Shown one piece after another: positions 32,247-40,367 of a stretch of DNA of 64,000 nucleotides. The position numbers and the translations under genes are program-made. The notes beneath the pieces were generated by a model. The model was not told where the DNA came from. It did no database searches and saw only the letters and a list, made by a program, of their open reading frames with translations. This DNA is from Limosilactobacillus reuteri subsp. reuteri. GTDB taxonomy: Bacteria > Bacillota > Bacilli > Lactobacillales > Lactobacillaceae. The stretch is taken from assembly GCF_000016825.1 (NCBI RefSeq), contig NC_009513.1, forward strand, positions 182,501-246,500, written 5' to 3'. Position 1 is the first letter of the stretch, and each line of letters opens with the position of its first letter.

Positions 32247-33434
32247 ATGCAAAATGGACAATCTTATCAACGTATTTTTGTAGTGATAATTGATTCATTA
32301 GGGATTGGAGCAACGGCTGATGCCAATCATTTTGAGAGTTTAGGGGCTGACACGCTAGGACACCTTGGGGAACATTTTCGCGTACGGCTACAACTACCGA
32401 CTTTTCAGAAAATGGGTCTTGGCAACTTGCACCCGATTATGGGGATGCCTTCGCTTGAAAATCTTCACGCTGTTTATGGTCAAATGAGTTCAATTTCAAC
32501 GGGTCTGAGTGATCGGGAGAGCCAGTGGGAGATGATGGGCTTGGCAACGACCGCTGAACCTGACGTTTTTATTGATGGTGTGCCGTTGGAAATAGCGATT
32601 AATTTTGCGCGAAAAGCAAAGCGCCCTCTTTTAAGCAATTCCTTAATGAATATCCGTACTGCGTTGAAAGATTATGGCCTTGAACAATTGACAACAGGTG
32701 GTCTGCTAGTAGCGACGGCTAGTTCTTCGAGTGTTTGGTTAATTGCGCATGAACAGACTATTTCAGTTGGCGAATTAAAAGAAGATTGTCAGATTTTGCG
32801 AAAAATGTTGGATAATTCCCCATATACTATCGAAAATGTGAATGGTCTTCTTTTTAGCGGGAACCAGGCGGCTAATTTTTATCCCCAAGAACTTTATAAA
32901 TTTCCTTTAGCTCCAGCAAGTCCAACGGTTATTGATTGTCTCTTGGAAGAGGGTTATGCTGTGAAGTTAATCGGGAAAAGTACCCAGTTCTTTGGTTTGG
33001 ACCATAATGAAATAACCGGGAATAATCAAGAGAGCTTTGTTCAGTTGAAAGAACTGATCGAGAAAAAGTTTACGGGTGTTTGTATAGCAGAAGTGGGGGA
33101 GATAGAGCAATTTGGTAAAGCGCGTAATCCTGAAGGCTTTGGAACGGAATTGATGCGAATTGACCACGAACTTACAAAAATTATCGATAAACTACAAGAT
33201 GATGATTTACTGATTGTGACAGGGAACTTTGGGAATGACCCTACTTATCCTGGCGAAAAACATACTCGTGAATATGTGCCGTTACTTGTAACATCACCAC
33301 AGATAAAACCAAATATTTCGCTCGGTGGCAGAAGTTTTAGCGATATTGGGGCAACAATTCTTGATAATTATGATTTAGGAGATAAGTTGCCAGTTGGTAA
33401 TAGTTTTTTAAGAGAATTATTTTCTGCATATTGA
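32247..33434 (+). CDS. Phosphopentomutase (DeoB) homologue lacking most catalytic residues
   Basis: A 395-residue protein with DeoB length and fold signatures: FVVIIDSLGIG, GADTLGHL, WEMMG, PEGFG, KHTREYVPLL and DIGATI. Active-site positions are altered. The nucleophile segment, normally GKDTxTGHWE, is GLSDRESQWE without Thr. The metal site normally ADHGNDP is GNFGNDP (residues 326-332), so both Asp and His are gone. The NLVDFD and YGHRRD metal ligands read IAEVGE and FGKARN. Only Asp16 and His339 remain. It probably cannot interconvert pentose 1- and 5-phosphates. It is intact and well started (GGAAACTGGTG upstream), so it may have a new role. Confidence 0.85.
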   Translation: MQNGQSYQRIFVVIIDSLGIGATADANHFESLGADTLGHLGEHFRVRLQLPTFQKMGLGNLHPIMGMPSLENLHAVYGQMSSISTGLSDRESQWEMMGLATTAEPDVFIDGVPLEIAINFARKAKRPLLSNSLMNIRTALKDYGLEQLTTGGLLVATASSSSVWLIAHEQTISVGELKEDCQILRKMLDNSPYTIENVNGLLFSGNQAANFYPQELYKFPLAPASPTVIDCLLEEGYAVKLIGKSTQFFGLDHNEITGNNQESFVQLKELIEKKFTGVCIAEVGEIEQFGKARNPEGFGTELMRIDHELTKIIDKLQDDDLLIVTGNFGNDPTYPGEKHTREYVPLLVTSPQIKPNISLGGRSFSDIGATILDNYDLGDKLPVGNSFLRELFSAY

Positions 33435-33475
33435 TAAAAGAGGATGGAAAAATTCTGATTTTCCGTCCTCTTTTA
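33435..33475 (+). terminator. Terminator after deoB-like gene
   Basis: AAAAGAGGATGGAAAA (33435-33450) pairs with TTTTCCGTCCTCTTTT (33458-33473, one G-U). Confidence 0.85.
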
Positions 33476-33486
33476 TTGTGACTATA

Positions 33487-33618
33487 TTAACGATGAAATT
33501 TATAGTAAATAGCAATTCCCATAATCAAAAGAAGGACAAGGGCAGCAAGACGCGGGTTTGTTTTAAATAACTCGTGCATTGCATGAATTTGTCCAATACC
33601 AAGGGGAAGAGTAAACAT
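33487..33618 (-). CDS. Small single-pass membrane protein, 43 residues
   Basis: The ORF starts MFTLPLGIGQIHAMHELF, then has a membrane helix (LAALVLLLIMGIAIYY) and a short basic end KFHR. AAAGGGTG lies nine bases before the ATG. The gene fits neatly between the terminator of the deoB-like gene and the NmrA-like gene. I do not recognise the family. The good ribosome binding site and clean helix support it being real. Confidence 0.55.
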   Translation of the reverse strand: MFTLPLGIGQIHAMHELFKTNPRLAALVLLLIMGIAIYYKFHR

Positions 33619-33652
33619 AGAAAAGACACCCTTTCAAAATTTACTTAAGAGC

Positions 33653-34507
33653 TTAGTAGTTTTTTATAAGGAATTCTTTCATATCTGTTGGTTGATGTCC
33701 AGTGATATGCGCAAAGTCGTCAGTAACTTGGTCCATCAAGCCCATTGCAGCTGCTTGGTACATAGAAGCGAGTTCGTTTCCGTCACCCTCAGCAGCGTAA
33801 ATTTCAGCAAATCTTTTTACGGTAACGGGGTCATAACCAATTTCTTCACCCGTAACATTAGTCATAATATAACTAAGTTCTGACATTGTATAATTTTTGC
33901 TCATGGTAAGGAGATAATTTTGTCCCTTGTCTCGCAAGTATGGCTTGACTGCTACATTGGCGATGGCTTCAGCACTATCTTGGCGGGAAATAAAACTCAT
34001 TGCCTGGTCACCAACCGGGTAAATGATGTTGTGGCGTTCAATTAATTCTGGAAGGTAAGGGACTAGTGGGTCTGCATACAATGAATTCTTAACAACAGCG
34101 TATTTAAGGCCGGAACTGGCAAGCCGTGCTGGTAAGTATGCATAGTAACCAGCCATTTGGAAAGGATTGTTATATTGATCTGCAATAAAACTAACATCGA
34201 CTAAATTATGAACGTCAGCCTTAAATATTGCGGTTAATGAATTCTCAAATTCGTCAATTCGATCCTTAACTAAGTAGGTGATGCTTGGAATGTAGATAAC
34301 AACATCGATTCCGCTAAAGGCTGCCGTCATCTTAGCAACGTCATGATAGTCAATTGCGGCAATTTCATATCCGGCATCTTTAAATTGAGAAACTTTGGCG
34401 GGATTGTGAACACCGACGCGGATGTTATCTGGGGATGTAAGTTTGCTTAATTGCTTAACAACGTGTTGACCAAGGTGCCCGGTTGCACCAGTAACCATAT
34501 ACTTCAT
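33653..34507 (-). CDS. NmrA-like NAD(P)-binding protein (quinone reductase-type SDR)
   Basis: A 284-residue atypical SDR with the N-terminal cofactor motif MVTGATGHLGQHVV and a C-terminal substrate domain. It resembles QorB/YtfG-type NAD(P)H:quinone oxidoreductases and NmrA sensors. Its start codon lies two bases after the stop codon of the Rrf2 gene, so the two form an operon. Such SDR and Rrf2/HxlR pairs usually respond to redox or electrophile stress. Confidence 0.86.
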   Translation of the reverse strand: MKYMVTGATGHLGQHVVKQLSKLTSPDNIRVGVHNPAKVSQFKDAGYEIAAIDYHDVAKMTAAFSGIDVVIYIPSITYLVKDRIDEFENSLTAIFKADVHNLVDVSFIADQYNNPFQMAGYYAYLPARLASSGLKYAVVKNSLYADPLVPYLPELIERHNIIYPVGDQAMSFISRQDSAEAIANVAVKPYLRDKGQNYLLTMSKNYTMSELSYIMTNVTGEEIGYDPVTVKRFAEIYAAEGDGNELASMYQAAAMGLMDQVTDDFAHITGHQPTDMKEFLIKNY

Positions 34508-34509
34508 TA

Positions 34510-34965
34510 TTAGTTCCCTCTTTCTTTTTTGGCATCTTTTATTGCTTGCTTAACGCGAATAGTGTCGATGACATCTTGTAAACTGGTTTTTGCAAGTTTG
34601 GCTTTCGCGGCTGTTTCTGCTTGTTGGTAAAAGCCATCAAGCGTCTCTTGGATATTCCCGCCAACGATGCATTGGGGATTTGTTCGTTCATCAATTGTAA
34701 ATAGATGAGCATCCCCTTCGATCGCAAGAAAAATATCATAGAGTGAGATATTTTCGGGTGATTTTGCAAGGGCTGGATCAGCTGCACCATGGACGGTATT
34801 GATTAAGCCAGCTTTATTGAGCGCGCTCATCAAACGTCGGACGACAACTGGCGAAGTTTCAATGCTGCTAGCGATATTATTACTTGTTAATGGAATAGTT
34901 CCTTGATAAATATTAATGAAAGCAAGAATATGAATGCTATCACTAAAACGGGTTGAAATTTTTAT
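34510..34965 (-). CDS. Rrf2-family transcriptional regulator with apparent ATA start
   Basis: The family N-terminus KISTRFSDSIHILAFI and the recognition helix region (NNIASSIETSPVVVRRLMSAL) are in frame only if translation begins at ATA (34965). There AAAGGA lies eight bases upstream. The next ATG, at 34833, would delete the whole DNA-binding helix. Total length 151 residues is normal for Rrf2. No iron-sulfur cysteine triad is seen (only one Cys), so it belongs to the YwnA/NsrR-like group without a cluster. Either a rare start codon is used or the ATG was lost. Confidence 0.7.
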   Translation of the reverse strand: MKISTRFSDSIHILAFINIYQGTIPLTSNNIASSIETSPVVVRRLMSALNKAGLINTVHGAADPALAKSPENISLYDIFLAIEGDAHLFTIDERTNPQCIVGGNIQETLDGFYQQAETAAKAKLAKTSLQDVIDTIRVKQAIKDAKKERGN

Positions 34966-35037
34966 ATTATCATTCCTTTAATTATGATTGTAATTTATGG
35001 AGTTACATGATGTCAAGGGGTTGAATTTATCATTGCC

Positions 35038-35066
35038 TTGACAATTTTTTTCTTAGATATAGTATT
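35038..35066 (+). promoter_or_regulatory. Promoter before osmolyte ABC transporter operon
   Basis: TTGACA (35038-35043), 17 bases, then AGTATT (35061-35066), with an overlapping TATAGT. The -35 is perfect and the -10 poor, suggesting activation or regulated use. Confidence 0.5.
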
Positions 35067-35112
35067 AGTTTATTGATTGAAACTTTTTTAGTTACAAGTT
35101 AGGAGAAAATAA

Positions 35113-36012
35113 ATGAGATTTAAGAAAATCGTTGCTCTTTCATTATTAAGCATTGCTGGGTTGCTAGCAGGAACTATTACGCCGGCAGTAGCAAGTGCTG
35201 CCAGCAATAAACCAATTATTGTGGGTTCAAAAAATGTTTCAGAAAGTAAGACTGTCAGTGAAATTTACGCGCTTGCACTTGAACATGAGGGTTATAAGGT
35301 TACTCGGAAACCCAATATTTCAAATAATGTGATTTTTAGTGCAACACAAAAAGGCGAAGTTGATGTTTATCCTGATTATACGGGAACAATTGTAGAGGCG
35401 TACCTTAAAAAGAAGGGGACCGGCAAGAGTGCTAGTCAAATGGCTAAATTAGCACACGATGGTATTCAAAAAGACGGTTTGACGACATTTAAATACGCCC
35501 CGGGTGATAATCGCCAAGGTGTTGCAATGCCAACTAAGGACGCAAAGAAGTACCACATTACCAATTTAAGTGAACTGCAAAAGAATGCAAAGAAGATTAA
35601 CTTTGCTTCACAGGGTGAGTTCGAAAAACGTGCTGATGCCCTTCCGGAAATGAATAAGGTTTATGGTAAATTTGATTTTAAGTCAATTAAGGATTATGAC
35701 GTAAATTTACTCTACAAGATTATGGAACAAGGGAAAGCACAAGCAGCTCCGGTTTCAACAACTGATGGTCAATTAGCAACTGGCAAGTTTACTTTACTAA
35801 AGGATAATAAGAATATTTGGCCACCATATAATTTAGTGCCAGTAGTAAATAAAAAAGCTGCTAAAAGTCATCCAAAAATGGAGCAAGCCTTAAATAAAGT
35901 TGATGCGAAGTTAACAACTAAGCAATTAACAGATCTAAACAAAAAAGTTAATGTCGACGGGCAAAATTATAAGACTGTTGCTAAAAATTGGTATAATCAA
36001 AATATGAAATAA
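35113..36012 (+). CDS. opuCC: Glycine betaine/carnitine/choline ABC transporter, substrate-binding protein (OpuC type)
   Basis: A 299-residue secreted binding protein. A signal peptide (KKIVALSLLSIAGLLAGTI) ends near the ASAAS site. There is no lipobox Cys, so it is either released or held by its uncleaved signal. The mature part begins with KPIIVGSKNVSESKTVSEIYA, and GEVDVYPDYTGT is typical of quaternary-ammonium binders (OpuBC/OpuCC/ProX-like). It leads a four-gene operon with two permeases and an ATPase, for osmoprotection. Confidence 0.88.
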   Translation: MRFKKIVALSLLSIAGLLAGTITPAVASAASNKPIIVGSKNVSESKTVSEIYALALEHEGYKVTRKPNISNNVIFSATQKGEVDVYPDYTGTIVEAYLKKKGTGKSASQMAKLAHDGIQKDGLTTFKYAPGDNRQGVAMPTKDAKKYHITNLSELQKNAKKINFASQGEFEKRADALPEMNKVYGKFDFKSIKDYDVNLLYKIMEQGKAQAAPVSTTDGQLATGKFTLLKDNKNIWPPYNLVPVVNKKAAKSHPKMEQALNKVDAKLTTKQLTDLNKKVNVDGQNYKTVAKNWYNQNMK

Positions 36013-36016
36013 GTGC

Positions 36017-36064
36017 CAAAGGGGCAGATAGCTAGTTTTTTTATTGCTAGATATTTGCTCCTTC
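36017..36064 (+). terminator. Intra-operon hairpin, partial terminator
   Basis: GGGGCAGATAGCTAG imperfectly pairs with CTAGATATTTGCTCC. A run of seven Ts lies in the loop rather than after the stem, so it more likely protects the 3' end of the upstream mRNA than stops transcription. Confidence 0.4.
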
Positions 36065-36093
36065 GTTATAGGTAATAGATGGGGAGTGGTAGC

Positions 36094-36744
36094 TTGCTAG
36101 AGCAAATAATTCAGTATTTTCAAACAAATAGCGGCCAATATTGGCAATATGTTGGTCAGCATATAATTCTGACTGTTGTAACGCTCGTGATTTCAATGAT
36201 CATTGCATTGCCATTAGGATATATTGGTTCGCGAATAAAACCAGTTGCTCAATTTTGTGTGATGTTTGCGCAATTGTTGCGAATTATTCCTAGTTTGGCA
36301 TTGCTGTTTTTATTAATTCCATTTATTGGAACGGGGGTTGTCCCTGCATTAATTGCTTTAATTGTTTTAGCGCTTCCGCCGTTGCTAATCAATACAATTC
36401 TTGGTTTTAATGAAGTGAGTCCACTATATAAGGAAGTTGGGATAGCCCTAGGGATGGATCAGCGTCAGTTGCGCCGGCAAATAGAAATTCCCCTGGCGTT
36501 GCCCTATATTTTAAACGGAATAAAACTAGCATTGGTTGAAATCATTGCTAGTGCAACCTTAGCTACTTATATTGGTGCTGGTGGATTGGGAACCCTAATA
36601 TTTACCGGCTTAGGCTTATACGATATGAGTTATGTAGTGATTGGCGCAGTAAGCGTTGCTATTTTATCCTTGCTGGCAATGATTAGCTTTGATTTTTTAA
36701 TTAGAAAGGTACAAAAGCATGACAGAACCAATTATTCAATTTAA
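36094..36744 (+). CDS. opuCB: OpuC-type ABC transporter permease
   Basis: A 216-residue inner-membrane permease with five or six helices. The EAA-type coupling loop is EVGIALGMDQRQLRRQIEIPLALPYI. The TTG at 36094 has GGGGAG seven bases upstream and is preferred; an ATG at 36079 in the same frame lacks any ribosome binding site. It overlaps the ATPase gene by 26 bases. Confidence 0.85.
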   Translation: MLEQIIQYFQTNSGQYWQYVGQHIILTVVTLVISMIIALPLGYIGSRIKPVAQFCVMFAQLLRIIPSLALLFLLIPFIGTGVVPALIALIVLALPPLLINTILGFNEVSPLYKEVGIALGMDQRQLRRQIEIPLALPYILNGIKLALVEIIASATLATYIGAGGLGTLIFTGLGLYDMSYVVIGAVSVAILSLLAMISFDFLIRKVQKHDRTNYSI

Positions 36745-37489
36745 GCATGTTGAGAAGCGTTTTAACGATCAAACAGTGATTCCTGATCTCAATTTCACAG
36801 TCAACAAGGGTGAATTTATAACAATTCTTGGTTCATCTGGCTCAGGGAAAACTACTACCTTGAAAATGATCAACGGGCTGATAACGCCAAGCGCTGGTGA
36901 AATATTAATTGATGGACAAAAACTTCGAGACCTTGATCTGGTAAAATTGCGTCGGCACATGGGATATGTTGTCCAACAGATCGGATTATTCCCTCATATG
37001 ACGATTGGACAAAATATTGCAGTTGTGCCCAAAATGCTGCATTGGGATAAGAAAGAGATTAATAATCGTGTTAAAGAATTACTAAGTCTTGTTCAACTAA
37101 ATCCCGCTGAATATATGAATCGCTATCCTCAACAATTATCTGGGGGCCAACAACAACGCGTAGGAGTGGCAAGAGCTTTAGCGACTAATCCACCGTATGT
37201 ATTATTTGATGAACCTTTTGGCGCGCTGGATGCCTTAACAAGAATGGAATTGCAACGAGAAGTGAAAAAGATTCATGAATCATTGGCAGAAAAGACTTTT
37301 ATGTTTGTAACCCATGATATTAACGAAGCCTTATTTTTAGGCCAGCGAGTGATGATCATGCATGAAGGACGCATCGTTCAATTTGCTACGCCAGAAGAAA
37401 TTGTTCGCCATCCAGCAACGGAATTTGTTGAGCAGCTTTTAGGAACGATTCGCCAAAATCAAGATTTGTGGAGGCAACAATATGAGTGA
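36719..37489 (+). CDS. opuCA: OpuC-type ABC transporter ATP-binding protein
   Basis: A 256-residue ATPase. Walker A is GSSGSGKTT, the Q-loop is GYVVQQIGLFPHMT, the signature is LSGGQQQRVGVARALA, Walker B is VLFDEPFGALD, and the switch is FVTHD. Many OpuCA proteins have C-terminal CBS domains for ionic-strength sensing; this one ends at about residue 256 and has none. It overlaps both flanking permease genes. Confidence 0.92.
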   Translation: MTEPIIQFKHVEKRFNDQTVIPDLNFTVNKGEFITILGSSGSGKTTTLKMINGLITPSAGEILIDGQKLRDLDLVKLRRHMGYVVQQIGLFPHMTIGQNIAVVPKMLHWDKKEINNRVKELLSLVQLNPAEYMNRYPQQLSGGQQQRVGVARALATNPPYVLFDEPFGALDALTRMELQREVKKIHESLAEKTFMFVTHDINEALFLGQRVMIMHEGRIVQFATPEEIVRHPATEFVEQLLGTIRQNQDLWRQQYE

Positions 37490-38120
37490 GTATTGGAATG
37501 AGAATTGGCCGATAATGCTTGATGATGTCCAGCAACATGCAACGATGGTTCTTTCTTCATTAGCAATTGCCTTAGTGATTGCAGTTGTAATAATCTTATT
37601 ATTCTTACGGCGTGAAAAGTGGCTTAATAGTTTGATCTATTTCTTTTCACTCTTATATTCAATTCCAAGTTTTGCATTTTTTGCCTTACTCTTGCCGATT
37701 TCTGGATTAGGAATGAAGACTGCAATTATTGTTTTAACGATCTACTCTGAATATGTTTTATTACGTTCCTTTATTACGGGAATCCGTGGCGTTGATCCAC
37801 AATTAATCGAAGTTGGTGTGGGGATGGGGATGACATCTCGACAGGTTTTTCGCCAAATTCAATTGCCACAAGCATTACCGGCAATTTTTAGTGGAATCCA
37901 AGTGGCCCTAGCTTCGACAATGGCAATGGCAACTATTGCGGCAACGATTAATGCCGGTGGACTGGGGCAATTATTGTTTGAAGGACTGCAGGGCCAACAG
38001 GTAGTGCCGATTTTGTGGGGAACAGTTTTAACAATGGCTTTGACATTAATTTGCGCAGGAATTGTTCAATTGATTTCGTGGATGTTGTTGCATCGGTGGA
38101 AAGGAGTATTAAATAACTGA
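37482..38120 (+). CDS. opuCD: OpuC-type ABC transporter permease, second subunit
   Basis: A 212-residue permease with about six helices and the EAA loop EVGVGMGMTSRQVFRQIQLPQALPAI. It pairs with the permease at 36094 to form a heterodimeric channel. The first eight bases overlap the end of the ATPase gene, and GGAGGC lies upstream. It is the last gene of the operon. Confidence 0.9.
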   Translation: MSEYWNENWPIMLDDVQQHATMVLSSLAIALVIAVVIILLFLRREKWLNSLIYFFSLLYSIPSFAFFALLLPISGLGMKTAIIVLTIYSEYVLLRSFITGIRGVDPQLIEVGVGMGMTSRQVFRQIQLPQALPAIFSGIQVALASTMAMATIAATINAGGLGQLLFEGLQGQQVVPILWGTVLTMALTLICAGIVQLISWMLLHRWKGVLNN

Positions 38121-38191
38121 GCAGGAAATTAGTAGTATTCACTGAGAATTCGTATAATCAAAATAGGTAACGAAAACGAGGAGGATGCTGA

Positions 38192-38620
38192 ATGGATAAA
38201 AATGAATTAAAGAAATTAACGCCAATGCAATATGCTGTGACTCAAATGGGAGTTACGGAAAAGCCATATAGTGGTAAATATGATCGATTTGATGAACCGG
38301 GTATTTATGTTGACGTTGTTAGTGGGGAACCATTATTCTCATCATTAGATAAATACGATGCAGGATGTGGTTGGCCGGCATTTACTAAACCAATTAAGAA
38401 GCGTGTCCTTACCGAAAAACGTGATCAATCATTTGGGATGGAACGAACCGAGGTAAGAAGTAAGGAAGCTGATTCACATCTAGGGCATGTCTTTACTGAT
38501 GGTCCAACTGATCGCGGAGGATTGCGCTATTGCATCAATTCAGCCGCTTTGCAGTTTATTCCGGTTGATAAATTGCAAGAAAAAGGCTATGGAGAATATT
38601 TAAGTTTGTTTGATAAATAG
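38192..38620 (+). CDS. msrB: Peptide-methionine (R)-S-oxide reductase
   Basis: A 142-residue enzyme that repairs R-methionine sulfoxide in proteins. The catalytic Cys is in [21 protein letters not shown] and [12 protein letters not shown] are family motifs. The two CXXC zinc pairs of many MsrB proteins are absent, as in the zinc-free subgroup. GAGGAGG precedes the start. It follows the osmolyte transporter operon by about 70 bases. Confidence 0.95.
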   Translation: MDKNELKKLTPMQYAVTQMGVTEKPYSGKYDRFDEPGIYVDVVSGEPLFSSLDKYDAGCGWPAFTKPIKKRVLTEKRDQSFGMERTEVRSKEADSHLGHVFTDGPTDRGGLRYCINSAALQFIPVDKLQEKGYGEYLSLFDK

Positions 38621-38622
38621 CT

Positions 38623-38673
38623 AAAAATCGAGAATGGGAGAAAATTTTGTTTTTTCCCATTCTCGATTTTGAT
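38623..38673. terminator. Bidirectional terminator
   Basis: AAAATCGAGAATGGGA (38623-38638) pairs with TCCCATTCTCGATTTT (38655-38670), between converging msrB and the ClC gene. Confidence 0.88.
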
Positions 38674-38683
38674 TTTAAATTAT

Positions 38684-40036
38684 TTATTTTTCTTCTAACA
38701 TTGCGTCATAAAGTGAGGGACGACCACCTAATAAGCGATTAACGTAATAGGCGACTAAAGTAATTAAAGTCATTGGTAAAATTTGTTCAACTGAACCCAC
38801 CATTTCAGTTACTAATAAAATTGCTGTAAATGGTAATCCTTCTGCCCCGCCAAAATATGCAGCCATTGAAATTATAATGACGTTGACATAACAACTAGCT
38901 GGGATTATTCCCATATGGATAAGAATGGTTCCAGTCAATGCGCCAACAACGGTTCCTAAAACGAATAATGGCATGAAAATACCACCTGGAACTGTAGCAC
39001 CATACGCAATCATTGTGCCACCAAAACGAAGGATAAAATAAACTAATAAAATTGCGACCATTGCTTGCCAATTCGTTGAAAGTGACATATTAGTGACATA
39101 TTTAATAAAATCGTGACTACCACCAAGAATATAAGGGTTCCATAATCCAACAGGAATAACTAATAATAGTGGAATAATGCTATGAAATTCTTTGGGGATA
39201 AATGTGATTTTGCTGTACCACCAGGTGAGGTTGAGGGCAGCAAATTGAAAACAGTATGCTAAGAAACCAATAGCAACCCCCGCGATGATTAACCATGGAT
39301 AAGATGCAACAGGCAATTTGGTTGTGATTGGAATATATAAGCAGGGCTTAATGCCAAAAAACAAAAAAGTAATAAATGCAGAAACAATGGAAGAAGTTAA
39401 AGCGGGAATCCAAATTCGGGAATTGAAATTATGCGTCATTTCTTCTAGTAAAAACATTGTTCCTGCTAAAGGAGCGCTGAAAGCAGCAGATAACCCGGCC
39501 GCAACGCCACATTCCATTAATAAATATTTATCTTTATCTGTGAGGTGAAAAAATTTTTCGTTAAAGCAAGCTCCAATACAAGCACCAATTTGGATACTTG
39601 GTCCTTCACGTCCTAAGAAAAGTCCAGGACAGATAGTGAGCAAACTAGCGACAAACTTTCGCCATAATACAGGCCACCAATGGATCCGGTGTCTTCCTAG
39701 CAAAACAGCTTTTAATTGTGTAACCCCGGAACGAACAACGTCCTCTTCATAGGGCTTTACAATTTTTCCAATTAACCATGCAACGATAAATGTACCTAAT
39801 ACATAAGGAATCAAAACTAAGGGATGTTTTCCCATAAAAGGATAGATAATAGTAAGTAAAGTCAGCGTATGATCGATAATCCAGCGAAAGACTCCGATTA
39901 CAAGACCAGTTACTATCCCAATAGCAATACTAACGCCAAGGTAACGCGAAACAATGGAGGTGAATGGTTTTCCTAAAATGTCCCGTGCCCGTTTGTGATA
40001 TAAGGTATTTTCATTTTTCACAAATACTGCCTCCAA
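38684..40036 (-). CDS. ClC-family chloride/proton exchanger
   Basis: A 450-residue transporter with roughly 12-18 helical segments. The gating-glutamate motif GREGPSIQIG is conserved, which marks an exchanger rather than a channel, and GGIFMP matches the ion-binding loop GGIFAP. The first motif, GSGIPE in E. coli ClcA, reads RSGVTQ here, which may change ion selectivity. It probably exchanges chloride or fluoride for protons under acid stress. GGAGGC lies before the ATG. Confidence 0.9.
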   Translation of the reverse strand: MEAVFVKNENTLYHKRARDILGKPFTSIVSRYLGVSIAIGIVTGLVIGVFRWIIDHTLTLLTIIYPFMGKHPLVLIPYVLGTFIVAWLIGKIVKPYEEDVVRSGVTQLKAVLLGRHRIHWWPVLWRKFVASLLTICPGLFLGREGPSIQIGACIGACFNEKFFHLTDKDKYLLMECGVAAGLSAAFSAPLAGTMFLLEEMTHNFNSRIWIPALTSSIVSAFITFLFFGIKPCLYIPITTKLPVASYPWLIIAGVAIGFLAYCFQFAALNLTWWYSKITFIPKEFHSIIPLLLVIPVGLWNPYILGGSHDFIKYVTNMSLSTNWQAMVAILLVYFILRFGGTMIAYGATVPGGIFMPLFVLGTVVGALTGTILIHMGIIPASCYVNVIIISMAAYFGGAEGLPFTAILLVTEMVGSVEQILPMTLITLVAYYVNRLLGGRPSLYDAMLEEK

Positions 40037-40061
40037 TACGGTGTTTTCCCTATATTAGCAT

Positions 40062-40111
40062 AAAAAGAGAGTGAACAATAACAGTCTGCGAGAGATAAGT
40101 ATTGTTCACTC
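40062..40111 (-). terminator. Terminator of the tiny membrane-protein gene
   Basis: On the minus strand, GAGTGAACAATA (40111-40100) pairs with TATTGTTCACTC (40080-40069) over 12 bp, followed by CTTTTTAT. Confidence 0.85.
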
Positions 40112-40129
40112 TTATTTTCTATGAGCTTT

Positions 40130-40240
40130 TTAATAAAATCTATGTTGGTGTTTACCACCCACAAATAAACTTATAATTGAAGCTAATAAAATTGCGGAAA
40201 AACTTACAACAGCGATTACGTTACTCAATAATGACATCAT
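40130..40240 (-). CDS. Tiny hydrophobic protein, 36 residues (paralogue of 19266)
   Basis: The ORF starts MMSLLSNVIAVVSFSA and continues as one long hydrophobic helix followed by a polar, basic tail (GGKHQHRFY). AAAGGGTG lies before the ATG pair and a strong terminator follows. The N-terminal 14 residues match the ORF at 19266 at 11 positions. Two stand-alone copies in one window suggest a small multicopy family. Function unknown; a type I toxin is one option. Confidence 0.65.
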   Translation of the reverse strand: MMSLLSNVIAVVSFSAILLASIISLFVGGKHQHRFY

Positions 40241-40367
40241 GGTAAACACCCTTTCTTAATAAAATTGACATCGCTTTCATCGACTACATTTTAACATTAG
40301 TTGGCTATAATTGATTAAAAAGCATCTCTTATTTTACTAATTTAGGGTATTCATTTAAACATCTTGC

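Noticed and set aside
32247..33434. Functional deoB call
   Set aside because: The overall match is strong, but the nucleophile and most metal ligands are replaced, so the enzyme name alone would mislead.
36079..36093. ATG start for the OpuC permease
   Set aside because: No ribosome binding site precedes it; GGGGAG sits after it and fits the TTG at 36094.
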